Of a stretch of DNA of 64,000 nucleotides, positions 50,029-61,570 are shown one piece after another. The stretch lies in contig NZ_JQMO01000003.1 of assembly GCF_000744785.1 (NCBI RefSeq), positions 434,001 through 498,000 of the forward strand. Direction: 5' to 3'. The first letter of the stretch is position 1, and the number at the start of each line of letters is the position of its first letter. The translations under genes were made by a program, and so were the position numbers. Under the pieces are notes generated by a model, which was not told the DNA's origin, made no database searches, and saw nothing but the letters and a program-made list of their open reading frames with translations. This stretch comes from Kitasatospora azatica KCTC 9699 (GTDB taxonomy: Bacteria > Actinomycetota > Actinomycetes > Streptomycetales > Streptomycetaceae).

Positions 50029-50180
50029 CCGCCCAGCGAACGGTCCGCCGCCTAACGAACCCCCTACGATTCCCCCACACCGCGACCCGATCGCAACGCC
50101 ACCTTCTCCTCCCCGCATCGTGTTCCGCCCGGCGGCTGACCTCTGCTGGATGTCATGGGTACGGGAAGCGGACGTGCGGG

Positions 50181-50212
50181 AGGCCCGCGGCGCCGGTTGG
50201 CGCCGCGGGCCT
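50181..50212 (-). terminator. Terminator hairpin of the alpha-galactosidase gene
   Basis: A perfect 14-bp stem, AGGCCCGCGGCGCC / GGCGCCGCGGGCCT, with a GGTT loop, 18 bases beyond the stop codon on the minus strand. There is no T-run. Confidence 0.85.
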
Positions 50213-50229
50213 CCCCAAGGGTGGTCCGG

Positions 50230-52218
50230 TCAGGACGCGGGCGGGGCGCTGAAGGGGACCGCCCAGGTCTGGTTGGTCTGGACGGCGTTCGGCGAGGCGC
50301 CGCAGTCGTACAGGTCGACCGGCTGACCGTTGGTGGTGGTCGCACCCAGGTAGACGTCCAGGCACTTGGTGGTGCCGGCCAGCTTCAGGTTGCCGTCCCG
50401 GGTGTAGGTCCAGGTCTGGTATCCCGGGGCGGAGCCGCAGGGTGCGACCCCGGCCCACTGACCGGACTGGCCATTGACCACGCCGGTGGTGGTGCCGCTC
50501 TGCGCGGTCAGGCAGAGGTTCGAGGTACCGGTCTGCAGCAGCTGGACGGAGCCGTCCGCGTTCGGCTGCCACTGCTGGTTGGAGCCGCCGCTGCACGGCC
50601 ACAGGTCGACCGGGTTGTTGGTGCCGGTGCCGGAACGGTAGTTGTCCAGGCAGAGCGAGGCCTTGCCCCAGGTGTCGCGGGAGGCGGTGATCTGGCCGCG
50701 CGGGGTGACGGTGCCGCAGCCGTTCTGCGGGGTGATCTTCAGCATCGCGTTGTCGTGCGAGCCGATGGTCAGCGGCACCGAGCCGGTGGAGCTGCTGGTG
50801 CTGTGCGCCCACAGGTCGCGCACGTCATAGCCGCAGCCGCCGGTGCTGAAGCCGAGGGCCGACAGCGAGAGCGTGTAACTGGCACTGGAGGCGCCCTTGT
50901 TGAGCACGACGACGGATCGGCTGCCGTCGGCCAGCGGCTTGACCACCACGTCGATGCCGCTGCTCGCGGCCGGCGTGCCGTCGCTGTTGGCACCGCCGCC
51001 GGTCAGCCGGTAGCCGCCGGCGCCCAGCGGGTCCTGGTCGACCGCGATGACCTCGGAGTTGCCGAGGATCGCCACCGAGGCGTTCAGGTGCGCGGCCTCG
51101 CTCGGGTGCGCGGCGATGTAGGAGGGCTCGAACTTGCGGGCGTCGGTGGAGATCACCAGCGGCGCGGCCAGCGAGGAGAAGAGCGCCAGCTGGCTGCGCT
51201 CCTCGGCGGTGGTCATGCCGTTGTCGCCGATCAGCAGCATGTCGGCGTCGTTCCAGTTGCCGGGACCCTGGTAGCGGCTGAGCTCGAGGGAGTTGTCGAA
51301 GCTCTGGTAGGCACCGAAGTTGTAGCCGGACAGCGGGACGTTCCACGGGTCCTTGCCGTCACCGTAGTTCCAGATGTCCGGGCCCACCCGCCACAGCTGG
51401 CCGAGCGAGCGGACCGTGTTCATCGCGCCGAACTTGGTCGAGCCGTTCCCGTAGCCGGCGGGGGCCGAGATGTTGAACATCACGTTGGGCGTGGGGGTGC
51501 CCGCGTTGTTGGCGTTGGTGACCGCCGTGTTCAGGGCGCCGGACATCCGCGCGTCCAGCGTCGGGATGGGCAGCTGGGCGCCACAGTTGTCGTACTTGAG
51601 CTCGTCGACGCCCCAGAAGACGAAGGAGTTGGCGTCGACCTGCTCGTGGTCCTCGCTGCCGTTGGGCAGGTTGGGCGAGGTCGGCGTCGCGGTGCTGCAG
51701 GTGTGCGTGCCGGAGGTCTCGTAGATGCCGAACTTGGCGCCCAGGCTGTGCAGGTAGTCGCCGTAGGCGGTCAGCTCGTAGTCGAAACCGGGCTGCCTGG
51801 TGGCGTCGCGGACGTCGGTGGCGCCGCCCCAGTTGAGCCCACCGTGCAGGTAGCCGGAGCTGTTGCGGTACATCCAGCAGTCGTCGACCGTGATGCTCTT
51901 GTAGCCGGCGTTGATCAGACCGGAGTCCGCCAGGCCCTTGGCGTTGTCCTCCATGTACTGCTGGAACGAGTAGTTGAGCCGGTTGGAGCCGTCCAGCGGC
52001 GCCTGCGGCGTGCAGGTGGCGCGCGACCAGTTGTTGAAGCCCATCGGCGGCACGGCGGCCAGGGGCGTGTTCGGGGTGGCCGCCGACGAGTAGTTGGCGG
52101 CCGACTGGGTGACGCCGTCGTTGGCGACGGCCGATCCGGTGCCGAGCAGGCAGCCGGCGGGGAGCAGCGCCACGGTCAGCGCGGCGAGCAGGGGTCTGCG
52201 GAGCGGTCTGATTGCCAC
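50230..52218 (-). CDS. Secreted GH27 alpha-galactosidase with ricin-type (CBM13) lectin domain
   Basis: A 662-residue exported enzyme: signal peptide (RRPLLAALTVALLPAGC..., cleavage near AVAND at ~33), then a GH27 barrel (~55-380). The barrel carries YKSITVDDCWM, FGIYETSGTHTC, the nucleophile Asp in DELKYDNCG and the acid/base Asp in GNWNDADMLLIG. A beta-sandwich follows, then a C-terminal ricin B-like domain (~530-660; QWQPNADGSVQLL, CLDVYLGATTTNGQPVDLYDC in parts). It releases terminal alpha-galactose from oligosaccharides. Start GTG 52218, nine bases after GAAGGAG. Divergent from the sugar-binding lipoprotein gene. Confidence 0.94.
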   Translation of the reverse strand: MAIRPLRRPLLAALTVALLPAGCLLGTGSAVANDGVTQSAANYSSAATPNTPLAAVPPMGFNNWSRATCTPQAPLDGSNRLNYSFQQYMEDNAKGLADSGLINAGYKSITVDDCWMYRNSSGYLHGGLNWGGATDVRDATRQPGFDYELTAYGDYLHSLGAKFGIYETSGTHTCSTATPTSPNLPNGSEDHEQVDANSFVFWGVDELKYDNCGAQLPIPTLDARMSGALNTAVTNANNAGTPTPNVMFNISAPAGYGNGSTKFGAMNTVRSLGQLWRVGPDIWNYGDGKDPWNVPLSGYNFGAYQSFDNSLELSRYQGPGNWNDADMLLIGDNGMTTAEERSQLALFSSLAAPLVISTDARKFEPSYIAAHPSEAAHLNASVAILGNSEVIAVDQDPLGAGGYRLTGGGANSDGTPAASSGIDVVVKPLADGSRSVVVLNKGASSASYTLSLSALGFSTGGCGYDVRDLWAHSTSSSTGSVPLTIGSHDNAMLKITPQNGCGTVTPRGQITASRDTWGKASLCLDNYRSGTGTNNPVDLWPCSGGSNQQWQPNADGSVQLLQTGTSNLCLTAQSGTTTGVVNGQSGQWAGVAPCGSAPGYQTWTYTRDGNLKLAGTTKCLDVYLGATTTNGQPVDLYDCGASPNAVQTNQTWAVPFSAPPAS

Positions 52219-52417
52219 GGGGGTTGGCTCCTTCGGGCGAGGGTGGCTGCCGGGCCGGACGAGCTGACGGCCGCCGGCGCGGACTCGCCATGGGCTGTCG
52301 GCGTGTGGGGTTGCCGAACCGGCCGGGTCGGGGGCAGGCAAGCCTGGCGAGTGGGTCACATGATCTGCGCGTTCGTGCTCTGTAGTCAACCGTAACGCGC
52401 ACATTCGCTCAGAGCGG

Positions 52418-52427
52418 TGCGATCGCA
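52418..52427. promoter_or_regulatory. Candidate operator, TGCGATCGCA, in the divergent sugar promoter region
   Basis: A perfect 10-bp palindrome with a CG centre, in the 361-base gap between the alpha-galactosidase and ABC-transporter genes. LacI-type sites often look like this, but no LacI gene is in the window. The rest of the gap (52219-52579) has no gene. Confidence 0.35.
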
Positions 52428-52579
52428 ACGGTCCCATAACGGCATCTGGACCTACCCGTGCCCCTGGTGAATACTTCGCGGCACGGCAAGGCTCCGCTCG
52501 GAACTGATTGAAACTCGCAGATTCCGCGCAGGATTGAGCATCAGGCTCCAGGTTCGACGGCACGAAGGCGGTAACCGCA

Positions 52580-53860
52580 ATGAACAAGCGCGTACTCGGT
52601 ATCTCGGCGGTCTGCGCGATCAGCGCTCTCGCGCTCACGGCCTGCGGTGGCGGGGGCGGGGGCGGCGGAAAGGGCAGTGCCGCCGGTGCGCCGGTGACCC
52701 TCAAGCTGGTCGCGGCGGACTACGGCGACAAGGCCTCCAACAGCTCGACGCTGTACTGGAACGACCTGGTCAAGGGCTTCGAGGCGGCCAACCCGAACAT
52801 CAAGGTCGATGTCCAGGTGATCAACTGGAACGACATCGACAAGCAGGTCAAGACGATGATCCAGAGCGGCAACGTGCCCGACGTCCTGCAGACCGGCGGC
52901 TACGCCGACAAGGTCGCCGACAAGCTGCTCTACCCCGCCAACGACGTGCTCTCGCTGACCACCCGGGGCTCCTTCATCGACTCCTTCGCCAAGGCCGGCG
53001 AGGTCGACGGCACCCAGTACGGCATCCCCTTCGTCTCCTCCGCCCGCGCCTTCTTCTACAACAAGGCGATCTTCGCCCAGGCCGGCATCACCGAGGCCCC
53101 CAAGACCTGGGACGACGTCAAGGCCGACGCCGCCCTGATCAAGGCCAAGGTCCCCGGCGTCACGCCGTACGCGCTGCCGCTCGGCCCCGAGGAGGCGCAG
53201 GGCGAGAGCATGATGTGGGAACTGGGCAACGGCGGCGGCATCACCGACGCCGGCGGCAAGTACGCGCTCAACAGTCAGGCCAACACTGACACCTTCAGCT
53301 GGCTCAAGGCCAACCTGGTCGACCCCGGCCTGACCTACGCCAACCCGGCCAGCACCGACCGCAAGACCGCCTTCGCGGACTTCGCCGCCGGCAAGGCCGC
53401 GATGCTCAATGGACACCCGTCGCTGATCCAGATGGCCAAGGACGGCAAGGTGGACTACGCCGTCGCGCCGATCCCGGGCAAGGCCGGTGCGCTCAAGTCC
53501 ACGCTGGGCGTGGCCGACTGGATGATGGCCTTCAAGAAGAACGGCCACAAGGACCAGATCAAGGCCTTCTTCGACTTCGCGTACTCCAAGGAGAACACGG
53601 AGAAGTTCGACGAGCTCTACAACCTGATGCCGGTCACTCAGGACACCCTCGGCGACATGACCAGCAACGGCAAGCACAAGGACCTCGAGCCGTTCTTCGC
53701 GCTGCTGCCGGGCGCCTCCTTCTACCCGCTGGGCGACACCAGCTGGGACGCCGTCTCCGCCGAGATCAAGAAGAGCATCGGCACCGCCGTGGCGGGTGAC
53801 CCGGCCAAGGTGCTCGGCGACCTGCAGAAGAAGGCCCAGGACGCCGCGGCCGACAAGTAG
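52580..53860 (+). CDS. Sugar ABC transporter substrate-binding lipoprotein
   Basis: A 426-residue extracellular binding protein with signal and lipobox (ALALTAC, Cys near 22), a Gly-rich tether, then the family-1 solute-binding fold (VTLKLVAADYGDKASNS, MIQSGNVPDVLQTGGYADK, GIPFVSSARAFFYNKAIFAQAG in parts, ADWMMAFKKNG). The pattern fits oligosaccharide transporters. It opens an operon with two permease genes and is divergent from alpha-galactosidase, so an alpha-galactoside such as raffinose or melibiose is a plausible ligand. Confidence 0.92.
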   Translation: MNKRVLGISAVCAISALALTACGGGGGGGGKGSAAGAPVTLKLVAADYGDKASNSSTLYWNDLVKGFEAANPNIKVDVQVINWNDIDKQVKTMIQSGNVPDVLQTGGYADKVADKLLYPANDVLSLTTRGSFIDSFAKAGEVDGTQYGIPFVSSARAFFYNKAIFAQAGITEAPKTWDDVKADAALIKAKVPGVTPYALPLGPEEAQGESMMWELGNGGGITDAGGKYALNSQANTDTFSWLKANLVDPGLTYANPASTDRKTAFADFAAGKAAMLNGHPSLIQMAKDGKVDYAVAPIPGKAGALKSTLGVADWMMAFKKNGHKDQIKAFFDFAYSKENTEKFDELYNLMPVTQDTLGDMTSNGKHKDLEPFFALLPGASFYPLGDTSWDAVSAEIKKSIGTAVAGDPAKVLGDLQKKAQDAAADK

Positions 53861-53985
53861 CAGGCGCCGACCGCCACCGGTGCCGGCCGTCCAGCCGGCG
53901 CCGGCCTCCCTCCTGCTCGTCCCCGCACCCGCACCTCGCCGGCCGCCCGGCAGGCACTGCCGCACACACACGGAAGGCACCACCC

Positions 53986-54921
53986 GTGTCCCCCAACTCC
54001 GCCACTCCCAGGGCCTCCAGGGCCCGCCGGGGCACAGCACCCAGCAGGCGTTCGAGCCTCAGCGGGCTGGGCCCGCTGCCCTGGATCGGTCCGGCCGTCC
54101 TGCTGATCCTGCTGGTCGTGCTCTGGCCCGTCTACGAGATGGTCCACACCTCGGTCCTGCGGATCAGCACCAGCGGATTCGTCCGCGGCTCGGCCGGACT
54201 GGACAAGTACCGCAAGCTGTTCGGCGAGACCGACCTCGGCCACGTGCTGCTCGCCACCGTGATCTGGACCGTGGTCGTGGTCGGCCTGACCATGGTCCTG
54301 TCGCTGGCCCTGGCCCAGCTGTTCAACCAGCACTTCCCGGGCCGGCGACTGACCCGCTGGGCGCTGATCGCCCCCTGGGCGGCGTCCGTGCTGATGACCG
54401 CCATCGGCTTCAAGTGGATGCTCAACCAGACCGCCGGCGTGCTCAACACCGCCATGACCGACCTCGGCCTGATCGACGGCCCGCAGGACTGGCTCGGCCG
54501 GCCCGGTACCGCCTGGCCCTGGATGATGTTCGTCGCCGTCTTCGTCTCGTTGCCGTTCACCACCTACACCCTGCTGGCCGGCCTGCAGACCGTGCCCGGC
54601 GAGGTGTACGAGGCGGCCAGGGTCGACGGAGCGTCAACCTGGCAGACCTACCTGCGGATCACGCTGCCGCTGCTGCGCCCGGCCTTCCTGGTCGGCGTGG
54701 TGATCAACCTGATCAACGTCTTCAACTCGTTCCCCATCATCTGGGGCATGACCCAGGGCGGCCCGAGCAGCGCCACCGCCACCACCACCGTCTTCATGTA
54801 CCAGCTGAAGAGCACCGACATCGGCGAATCCGCCGCCATGTCCGTGGTCAACTTCGCCCTGGTCGTACTGCTCGTCCTGGTCTTCCTCAAGGTCAGCCGC
54901 TGGAACGAGGAGGAGAGCTGA
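53986..54921 (+). CDS. Sugar ABC transporter permease, MalF type
   Basis: A 311-residue inner-membrane permease with about six helices. The EAA loop (EVYEAARVDGASTWQTYLRITLPLLRP in parts, near 205-230) is where the ATPase docks. GTG start at 53986. Its TGA overlaps the next gene's ATG by one base. No ATPase gene is present; a shared MsiK-type ATPase elsewhere is expected. Confidence 0.92.
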   Translation: MSPNSATPRASRARRGTAPSRRSSLSGLGPLPWIGPAVLLILLVVLWPVYEMVHTSVLRISTSGFVRGSAGLDKYRKLFGETDLGHVLLATVIWTVVVVGLTMVLSLALAQLFNQHFPGRRLTRWALIAPWAASVLMTAIGFKWMLNQTAGVLNTAMTDLGLIDGPQDWLGRPGTAWPWMMFVAVFVSLPFTTYTLLAGLQTVPGEVYEAARVDGASTWQTYLRITLPLLRPAFLVGVVINLINVFNSFPIIWGMTQGGPSSATATTTVFMYQLKSTDIGESAAMSVVNFALVVLLVLVFLKVSRWNEEES

Positions 54922-55766
54922 TGAGCCGTCACATCAAGCCCACCAAGCCGAGGTTGCGGCCGCGCACGGTGCTCGTCGCGGCGACCGCCTGGCTGCTGGC
55001 GGCGGCCTTCCTGCTGCCGTACCTGGAGATGGTGGTCACCGCACTGCGCCCGGCCGACGAGCTGCGCGACCCCAGCTACCTGCCGGAGCACTTCGCCTGG
55101 TCCAACTTCATCGACGTCTGGCGCGACTCGACGCTGGGCGACAACCTGCGGGTCACCCTGCTGGTGGCCGGCGGCTCCACGCTGCTGGCGCTGCTGGTCG
55201 CACTTCCGGCGGCGTACTACACGGCGCGGATCAAGTACCGCGGCCGCAGGTTCTTCCTGCTGCTCGTGCTGGTCACCCAGATGTTCCAGCCGACCTCACT
55301 GCTGGTCGGGCTCTACCGCGAGTTCTACCAGCTCGACATGCTCAACTCGGTCTGGACGCTGATCCTGTGCAACGCCGCGTTCAACCTGGCCTTCGCGGTC
55401 TGGATCCTCACCGCCTACATCGGTTCCATCCCGGTGGAGTTGGAGGAGGCCGCGATGATCGACGGGCTCGGGCGGCTGGGTGCGCTGCGCCGGGTCGTGC
55501 TGCCGCTGGCGCTGCCGGGCGTGGTCACCGCGGTGATCTTCACCTTCATCTCGGCCTGGAACGAGTTCGTGATGGGCCTGACCCTCTCCACCGTCCCCGA
55601 GAACCAGCCGCTCACCGTGGGCATCAACAGCTTCATCGGCAACTACACGGTGCAGTGGAACTACCTGTTCGCCGGCTCGGTGGTCGCCATCCTGCCGGTG
55701 GTGGTGCTGTTCGCCTTCATCGAGCGCCAGGTGGTCTCCGGACTGACCGCCGGGTCGGTGAAGTAG
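54921..55766 (+). CDS. Sugar ABC transporter permease, MalG type
   Basis: A 281-residue partner permease with six predicted helices and an EAA motif (VELEEAAMIDGLGRLGALRRVVLPLALPG in parts, near 170-198). It forms the channel with the preceding MalF-type protein. It starts at an ATG overlapping the upstream stop. The acs gene follows after 56 bases on the same strand. Confidence 0.92.
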   Translation: MSRHIKPTKPRLRPRTVLVAATAWLLAAAFLLPYLEMVVTALRPADELRDPSYLPEHFAWSNFIDVWRDSTLGDNLRVTLLVAGGSTLLALLVALPAAYYTARIKYRGRRFFLLLVLVTQMFQPTSLLVGLYREFYQLDMLNSVWTLILCNAAFNLAFAVWILTAYIGSIPVELEEAAMIDGLGRLGALRRVVLPLALPGVVTAVIFTFISAWNEFVMGLTLSTVPENQPLTVGINSFIGNYTVQWNYLFAGSVVAILPVVVLFAFIERQVVSGLTAGSVK

Positions 55767-55822
55767 CCGACCGGCTGCCCGTACAACTGATGGATAGTCA
55801 CTTCACTGATGAGGAATGTGCG

Positions 55823-57765
<1,943 letters not shown>

Positions 57766-57769
<4 letters not shown>

Positions 57770-58740
57770 CACTCCGTCAGCAGGAGCTCCTCGTACGCCC
57801 GGACCGCAACCTCGCCCTGGAGCTGGTCCGGGTCACCGAGGCAGCGGCCATGGCGGCCGGCCGCTGGGTCGGCCGTGGCGACAAGAACGGCGCCGACGGC
57901 GCGGCCGTCCGAGCGATGCGGTCGATGTTCGCGACCGTGTCGATGAGCGGCGTCGTCGTCATCGGTGAAGGGGAGAAGGACGAAGCCCCGATGCTCTACA
58001 ACGGCGAGCGGGTCGGCGACGGCACCGGCGCCGAGTGCGACGTCGCCGTGGACCCGGTGGACGGCACCACGCTGACCGCCAAGGGCATGAACAACGCCGT
58101 CGCGGTACTCGCCGTGGCCGACCGCGGCACCATGTTCGACCCCAGCGCCGTCTTCTACATGGACAAGCTGGTCTGCGGCCCCGAGGCCGCCGACTACGTC
58201 GACATCACCGCCCCCGCCGCCGTCAACATCCGCCGGGTCGCCAAGGCCAAGGGCAGTGCCGTCGAGGACGTCACCGTCGTCCTGGTGGACCGGCCGCGCC
58301 ATCGGGAGCTGGTCCGGGAGATCCGCGAGGCGGGCGCCCGGATCAAGTTCATCTCCGACGGCGACGTGGCCGGAGCCATCATGGCCGCCCGCGAGGGCAC
58401 CGGCATCGACCTGCTGATGGGCGTCGGCGGCACCCCCGAGGGCATCATCGCCGCCTGCGCCGTGCGCTGCATGGGCGGCGTCATCCAGGGCCGCCTGTGG
58501 CCCAAGGACGAGGCCGAGAAGCAGAAGGCCCTGGACGCCGGCCACGACCTCGACCGGGTGCTCAGCACCAACGACCTGGTCAGCGGCGAGAACGTGTTCT
58601 TCGTCGCCACCGGCATCACCGACGGCGAACTGCTGCGCGGCGTCCACTACCGCCAGGAGACCGCCACCACCAGCTCCCTGGTGATGCGCTCCAAGAGCGG
58701 CACCATCCGCCAGATCGACTCCACCCACAGGCTCAGCTAG
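57766..58740 (+). CDS. glpX: Class II fructose-1,6-bisphosphatase
   Basis: A 324-residue GlpX-type phosphatase: [33 protein letters not shown], and the lithium-sensitive phosphatase motif [15 protein letters not shown] carrying metal ligands; [19 protein letters not shown]. It is the gluconeogenic FBPase. GTG start overlaps the acs stop (GTGA), coupling acetate activation to gluconeogenesis. Its last four bases overlap the convergent TetR gene. Confidence 0.94.
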
Positions 58741-59390
58741 GGAGTTCCGGCCTCGCCCTGGTCCCCGTCAGCGGGTGGGTGGATGGCCTCGATCAGGAGG
58801 TCGCGCAGCCGGGCGAGGTCCCCGGCCATGTCGATCGACGGCTCCAGCAGCCACTGCAGCTGCAGGCCGTCGGTCGCGGCCAGCAGCATCCTGGCCGCCC
58901 AGTCGGCGTCCGCCGGCCGGCTCTGCGGAGTGGGGACCACGGACGCGGGCGGTCCGGCGATCAGGGCTGCGGCCAGCTGCAGCCGCAGGTTCCGGTAGCG
59001 CTCCTCGAAGAACGCGTGTGCCGGGTGCCCGGGCTCGGCGGCGGCTGCGGCGAGGTCGACGAAGAGCTTGACCAGGCCGGGGGTGTCGACGTTCTTCGCC
59101 AGCAGGTCGGCGCGCCAGAGCACGCCCTCCTCGCCGTAGGTCTCGGCGTCGGCGATGTCGCGGGCTTCGAGGACGGCGGTGAGCAGGGCCTCACGACTGC
59201 CGAAGTGGTGGAGTACTCCCGCGTCCGTCAGACCCACGCGTTCGGCGATGTCCCGGACCGAGACGCCTCGACTGCCGGCCTGCGCGTAGGCCGCGAGCGC
59301 GGCGTCGAGGATCAGTTTCCGCTTGGCGGCGCTCTTGGCGTAGGGGCCGCGGGGACCACGGGTGCTCACCGCAGCACTGTAGCTCCACAC
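58737..59390 (-). CDS. TetR-family transcriptional regulator
   Basis: A 217-residue regulator with N-terminal HTH ([47 protein letters not shown] in parts, ~22-70) and a helical ligand domain. It is divergent from the GH1 gene across 97 bases (which hold CTAAGTTTCTAGATTTACC, a possible site) and is likely its repressor. ATG at 59390 or an internal GTG (VSTRGPRG). Confidence 0.9.
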   Translation of the reverse strand: MWSYSAAVSTRGPRGPYAKSAAKRKLILDAALAAYAQAGSRGVSVRDIAERVGLTDAGVLHHFGSREALLTAVLEARDIADAETYGEEGVLWRADLLAKNVDTPGLVKLFVDLAAAAAEPGHPAHAFFEERYRNLRLQLAAALIAGPPASVVPTPQSRPADADWAARMLLAATDGLQLQWLLEPSIDMAGDLARLRDLLIEAIHPPADGDQGEAGTP

Positions 59391-59487
59391 AAGACCTCGC
59401 TAAAACCTCGACACACTAAGTTTCTAGATTTACCGTGGACGGAAGGCGGTCCCCACCACCGCCCGCACCGCCCGAAAGGTCCCCACC

Positions 59488-60606
59488 ATGCTGTCCCGTA
59501 CCAGGGGTCTGCTCCTGCCCAGCCGCTTCCTGTTCGGCGCCTCGAGCTGCGCCCACCAGACCGAGGGCGGCAACACCAACAGCGACTGGTGGCAGCTGGA
59601 GCACCGCAGCGGCGCGACCCACCGGCCCAGCGGCGATGCTGCCGACAGCTACCACCGCTGGCCGGTGGACATGGACCTACTGGCCGAACTCGGCTTCACC
59701 GACTACCGGTTCAGCATCGAGTGGGCCCGGATCGAACCCGCACCCGGCCACTTCTCCCGGGCCGCGCTCGCGCACTACCGGCGGATGGTCGAAGGCGCGC
59801 TCGAACGAGGTCTGCGGCCCCTGGTCACCCTGCAGCACTTCACCCTCCCCCGCTGGTTCGCCGACCAGGGCGGTTGGACCGCCGAGGCGGCGGCCGACCG
59901 CTTCGCCCGGTACGTGGCCGCCACGGCACCGATCATCGGCAGCGACGTCCAGCACGTCTGCACCATCAACGAGCCCGACACCGTCGCCGCACTCAGCACC
60001 GACGAGGGCACCGAAGACCTCACCGACAAGGCCACCGACAAGGTCGCCGACACCCTGATCCGCGCCCACCGGCAGGCAGTTGCCGCGATCAAGGAGATCT
60101 CCCCGGACGTCCAGGTCGGCTGGTCCGTGACCGGCCGCAACGAGGCCTTCCTGAGGGCGGCCCGCGAGGACGACTGGATCGGCGTCCAGGTCTGCACCGC
60201 CTTGCCGATCGGCCCCGACGGACCGCCCCCGCCGCCCGCCCTCAACGGCTGGGATTACCAGCGCACCGCACTTGGGCAGGCGCTGCGCCGCACCGCCGAG
60301 GTGGTCGGCGAGCTACCGATGATCGTCACCGAGAACGGCGTCGCCACCGCCGACGACACCCACCGGATCGAGCACACCGCCCGGGCGCTCCAGGACCTGG
60401 CCGCCGCGCTCGCGGACGGCGTCGACATCCGCGGCTACTTCCACTGGAGCGCCCTCGACAGCCACGCGTGGTCCACCCACCGCCCCGCCCACGGGCTGAT
60501 CGCCGTCGACCCGGAGACCTTCATCCGCGCGCCCCGGCCGTCCGCCCGGTGGCTCGGCCGGATCGCCGCCGACCGCGTCCTGCCGCTGCCCTGTGTCGGG
60601 GCCTGA
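59488..60606 (+). CDS. GH1-family beta-glycosidase (short form)
   Basis: A 372-residue GH1 protein. The acid/base Glu is in TINEPDTVAAL, the nucleophile Glu in PMIVTENGVATAD. FLFGASSCAHQTEGGNTNSDWW in parts and DYRFSIEWARIEP are typical. It is about 70-80 residues shorter than standard beta-glucosidases; the segment around the usual NYY motif is replaced by DWIGVQVC. No signal peptide, so cytosolic. It probably hydrolyses an imported beta-glycoside; the TetR gene alongside is a candidate regulator. Confidence 0.88.
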   Translation: MLSRTRGLLLPSRFLFGASSCAHQTEGGNTNSDWWQLEHRSGATHRPSGDAADSYHRWPVDMDLLAELGFTDYRFSIEWARIEPAPGHFSRAALAHYRRMVEGALERGLRPLVTLQHFTLPRWFADQGGWTAEAAADRFARYVAATAPIIGSDVQHVCTINEPDTVAALSTDEGTEDLTDKATDKVADTLIRAHRQAVAAIKEISPDVQVGWSVTGRNEAFLRAAREDDWIGVQVCTALPIGPDGPPPPPALNGWDYQRTALGQALRRTAEVVGELPMIVTENGVATADDTHRIEHTARALQDLAAALADGVDIRGYFHWSALDSHAWSTHRPAHGLIAVDPETFIRAPRPSARWLGRIAADRVLPLPCVGA

Positions 60607-60690
60607 CGGACACGCCGTGGCCCGACGCGGATAGGCCGTGGCCTGACGGATACGCCGGGGCTTGTCGGATACGCCGGGCCTGACGCGCAG
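60602..60690. repeat. ~19-bp tandem repeat overlapping the GH1 stop codon
   Basis: About five degenerate units of CCTGACGGATACGCCGGGG. The first unit contains the GH1 gene's TGA. Confidence 0.8.
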
Positions 60691-60753
60691 CGACACGCCG
60701 CGTCCGGAGCACGGTGGTTGCCCGGCTCGGGCGGCGGACCCAGGCTGTGCTGC

Positions 60754-61563
60754 ATGAGCACCGAGAACGGGCGCACGGGTTGGGACATCCGCCGGGCTGG
60801 TCCCGAGGATGCCGAGCACCGACTGCTGATGCTGCCCGGCGGGATGTGCACGACGGAGTTCTACGCCGATCTGATGGCCGAGCCCGCGTTGGCTCAGGCC
60901 CGACTCGGCATGGTGGCCGTGACGCTGCCGGGGTTCGGCCGCACGCCCCCGCCACGGAATCCGACGATCGAGAACTACGCCCGGCTGATGGGCGAGTTCG
61001 CCACCGAGGCCGGCTGTGACGTGGTGGTCGGGCACAGCTACGGAGCGAACGTGGCGATCGAGATGGTGGCGGCCGGGACCTTCTCCGGGCCGGTGGTGCT
61101 GCTGTCGCCGACCTTCTCCCGTGGGGACGAGGCGAAGTTCCTGGGTGTGTTGAACTCGGTGGGCCGGGTGCCCGGCCTGGGGGCGCTGGCCTGGACGGTG
61201 ATGATCAAGGCGCTGCCGAGCGCGATGCGCAAGGAGTTCCCGCCGGAGCGCGCTGACGCGCTCTCGGCGGACCTCGGCAACAACGACCCGGGGTTCTGCC
61301 GGTTGCTGGTCCGGAACTACTACAGCTACCTGGACCAGCACCGTTCGCTGGTCGACCGGCTCTGTGCGTCGGGCGCGTCGGCCTGGGTGGTCCGCGGCGA
61401 CCGGGACGACATCGGGCTCACCGTGGCGGAGGCCCAGGGGCTGCGGGCCTGCCCGCAGGTCACCATGGTGACGGTGCCGGACGCCGGGCACGTCGCCCTG
61501 GTGCAGCAGCCCGCGCGGATCGCCGAGGTGCTGGTCGCGGCGGCCAACGCGAAACGGAGTTGA
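60754..61563 (+). CDS. Alpha/beta hydrolase
   Basis: A 269-residue alpha/beta hydrolase. Nucleophile elbow VVGHSYGANVAIE (Ser near 95), oxyanion region LPGGMCTTEFYADL, acid in VVRGDRDDIG and His in DAGHVALVQQP. Substrate unknown. ATG at 60754 (MSTENGRTG) is favoured over GTG-type starts upstream that read through the repeat. Convergent with the MFS gene. Confidence 0.87.
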   Translation: MSTENGRTGWDIRRAGPEDAEHRLLMLPGGMCTTEFYADLMAEPALAQARLGMVAVTLPGFGRTPPPRNPTIENYARLMGEFATEAGCDVVVGHSYGANVAIEMVAAGTFSGPVVLLSPTFSRGDEAKFLGVLNSVGRVPGLGALAWTVMIKALPSAMRKEFPPERADALSADLGNNDPGFCRLLVRNYYSYLDQHRSLVDRLCASGASAWVVRGDRDDIGLTVAEAQGLRACPQVTMVTVPDAGHVALVQQPARIAEVLVAAANAKRS

Positions 61564-61570
61564 ACACGGG

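Noticed and set aside
50155..52395. A 746-codon plus-strand frame across the alpha-galactosidase gene
   Set aside because: Antisense to the GH27 gene with repetitive Val/Gly/Arg composition and no recognisable motif; it is a GC-bias artefact.
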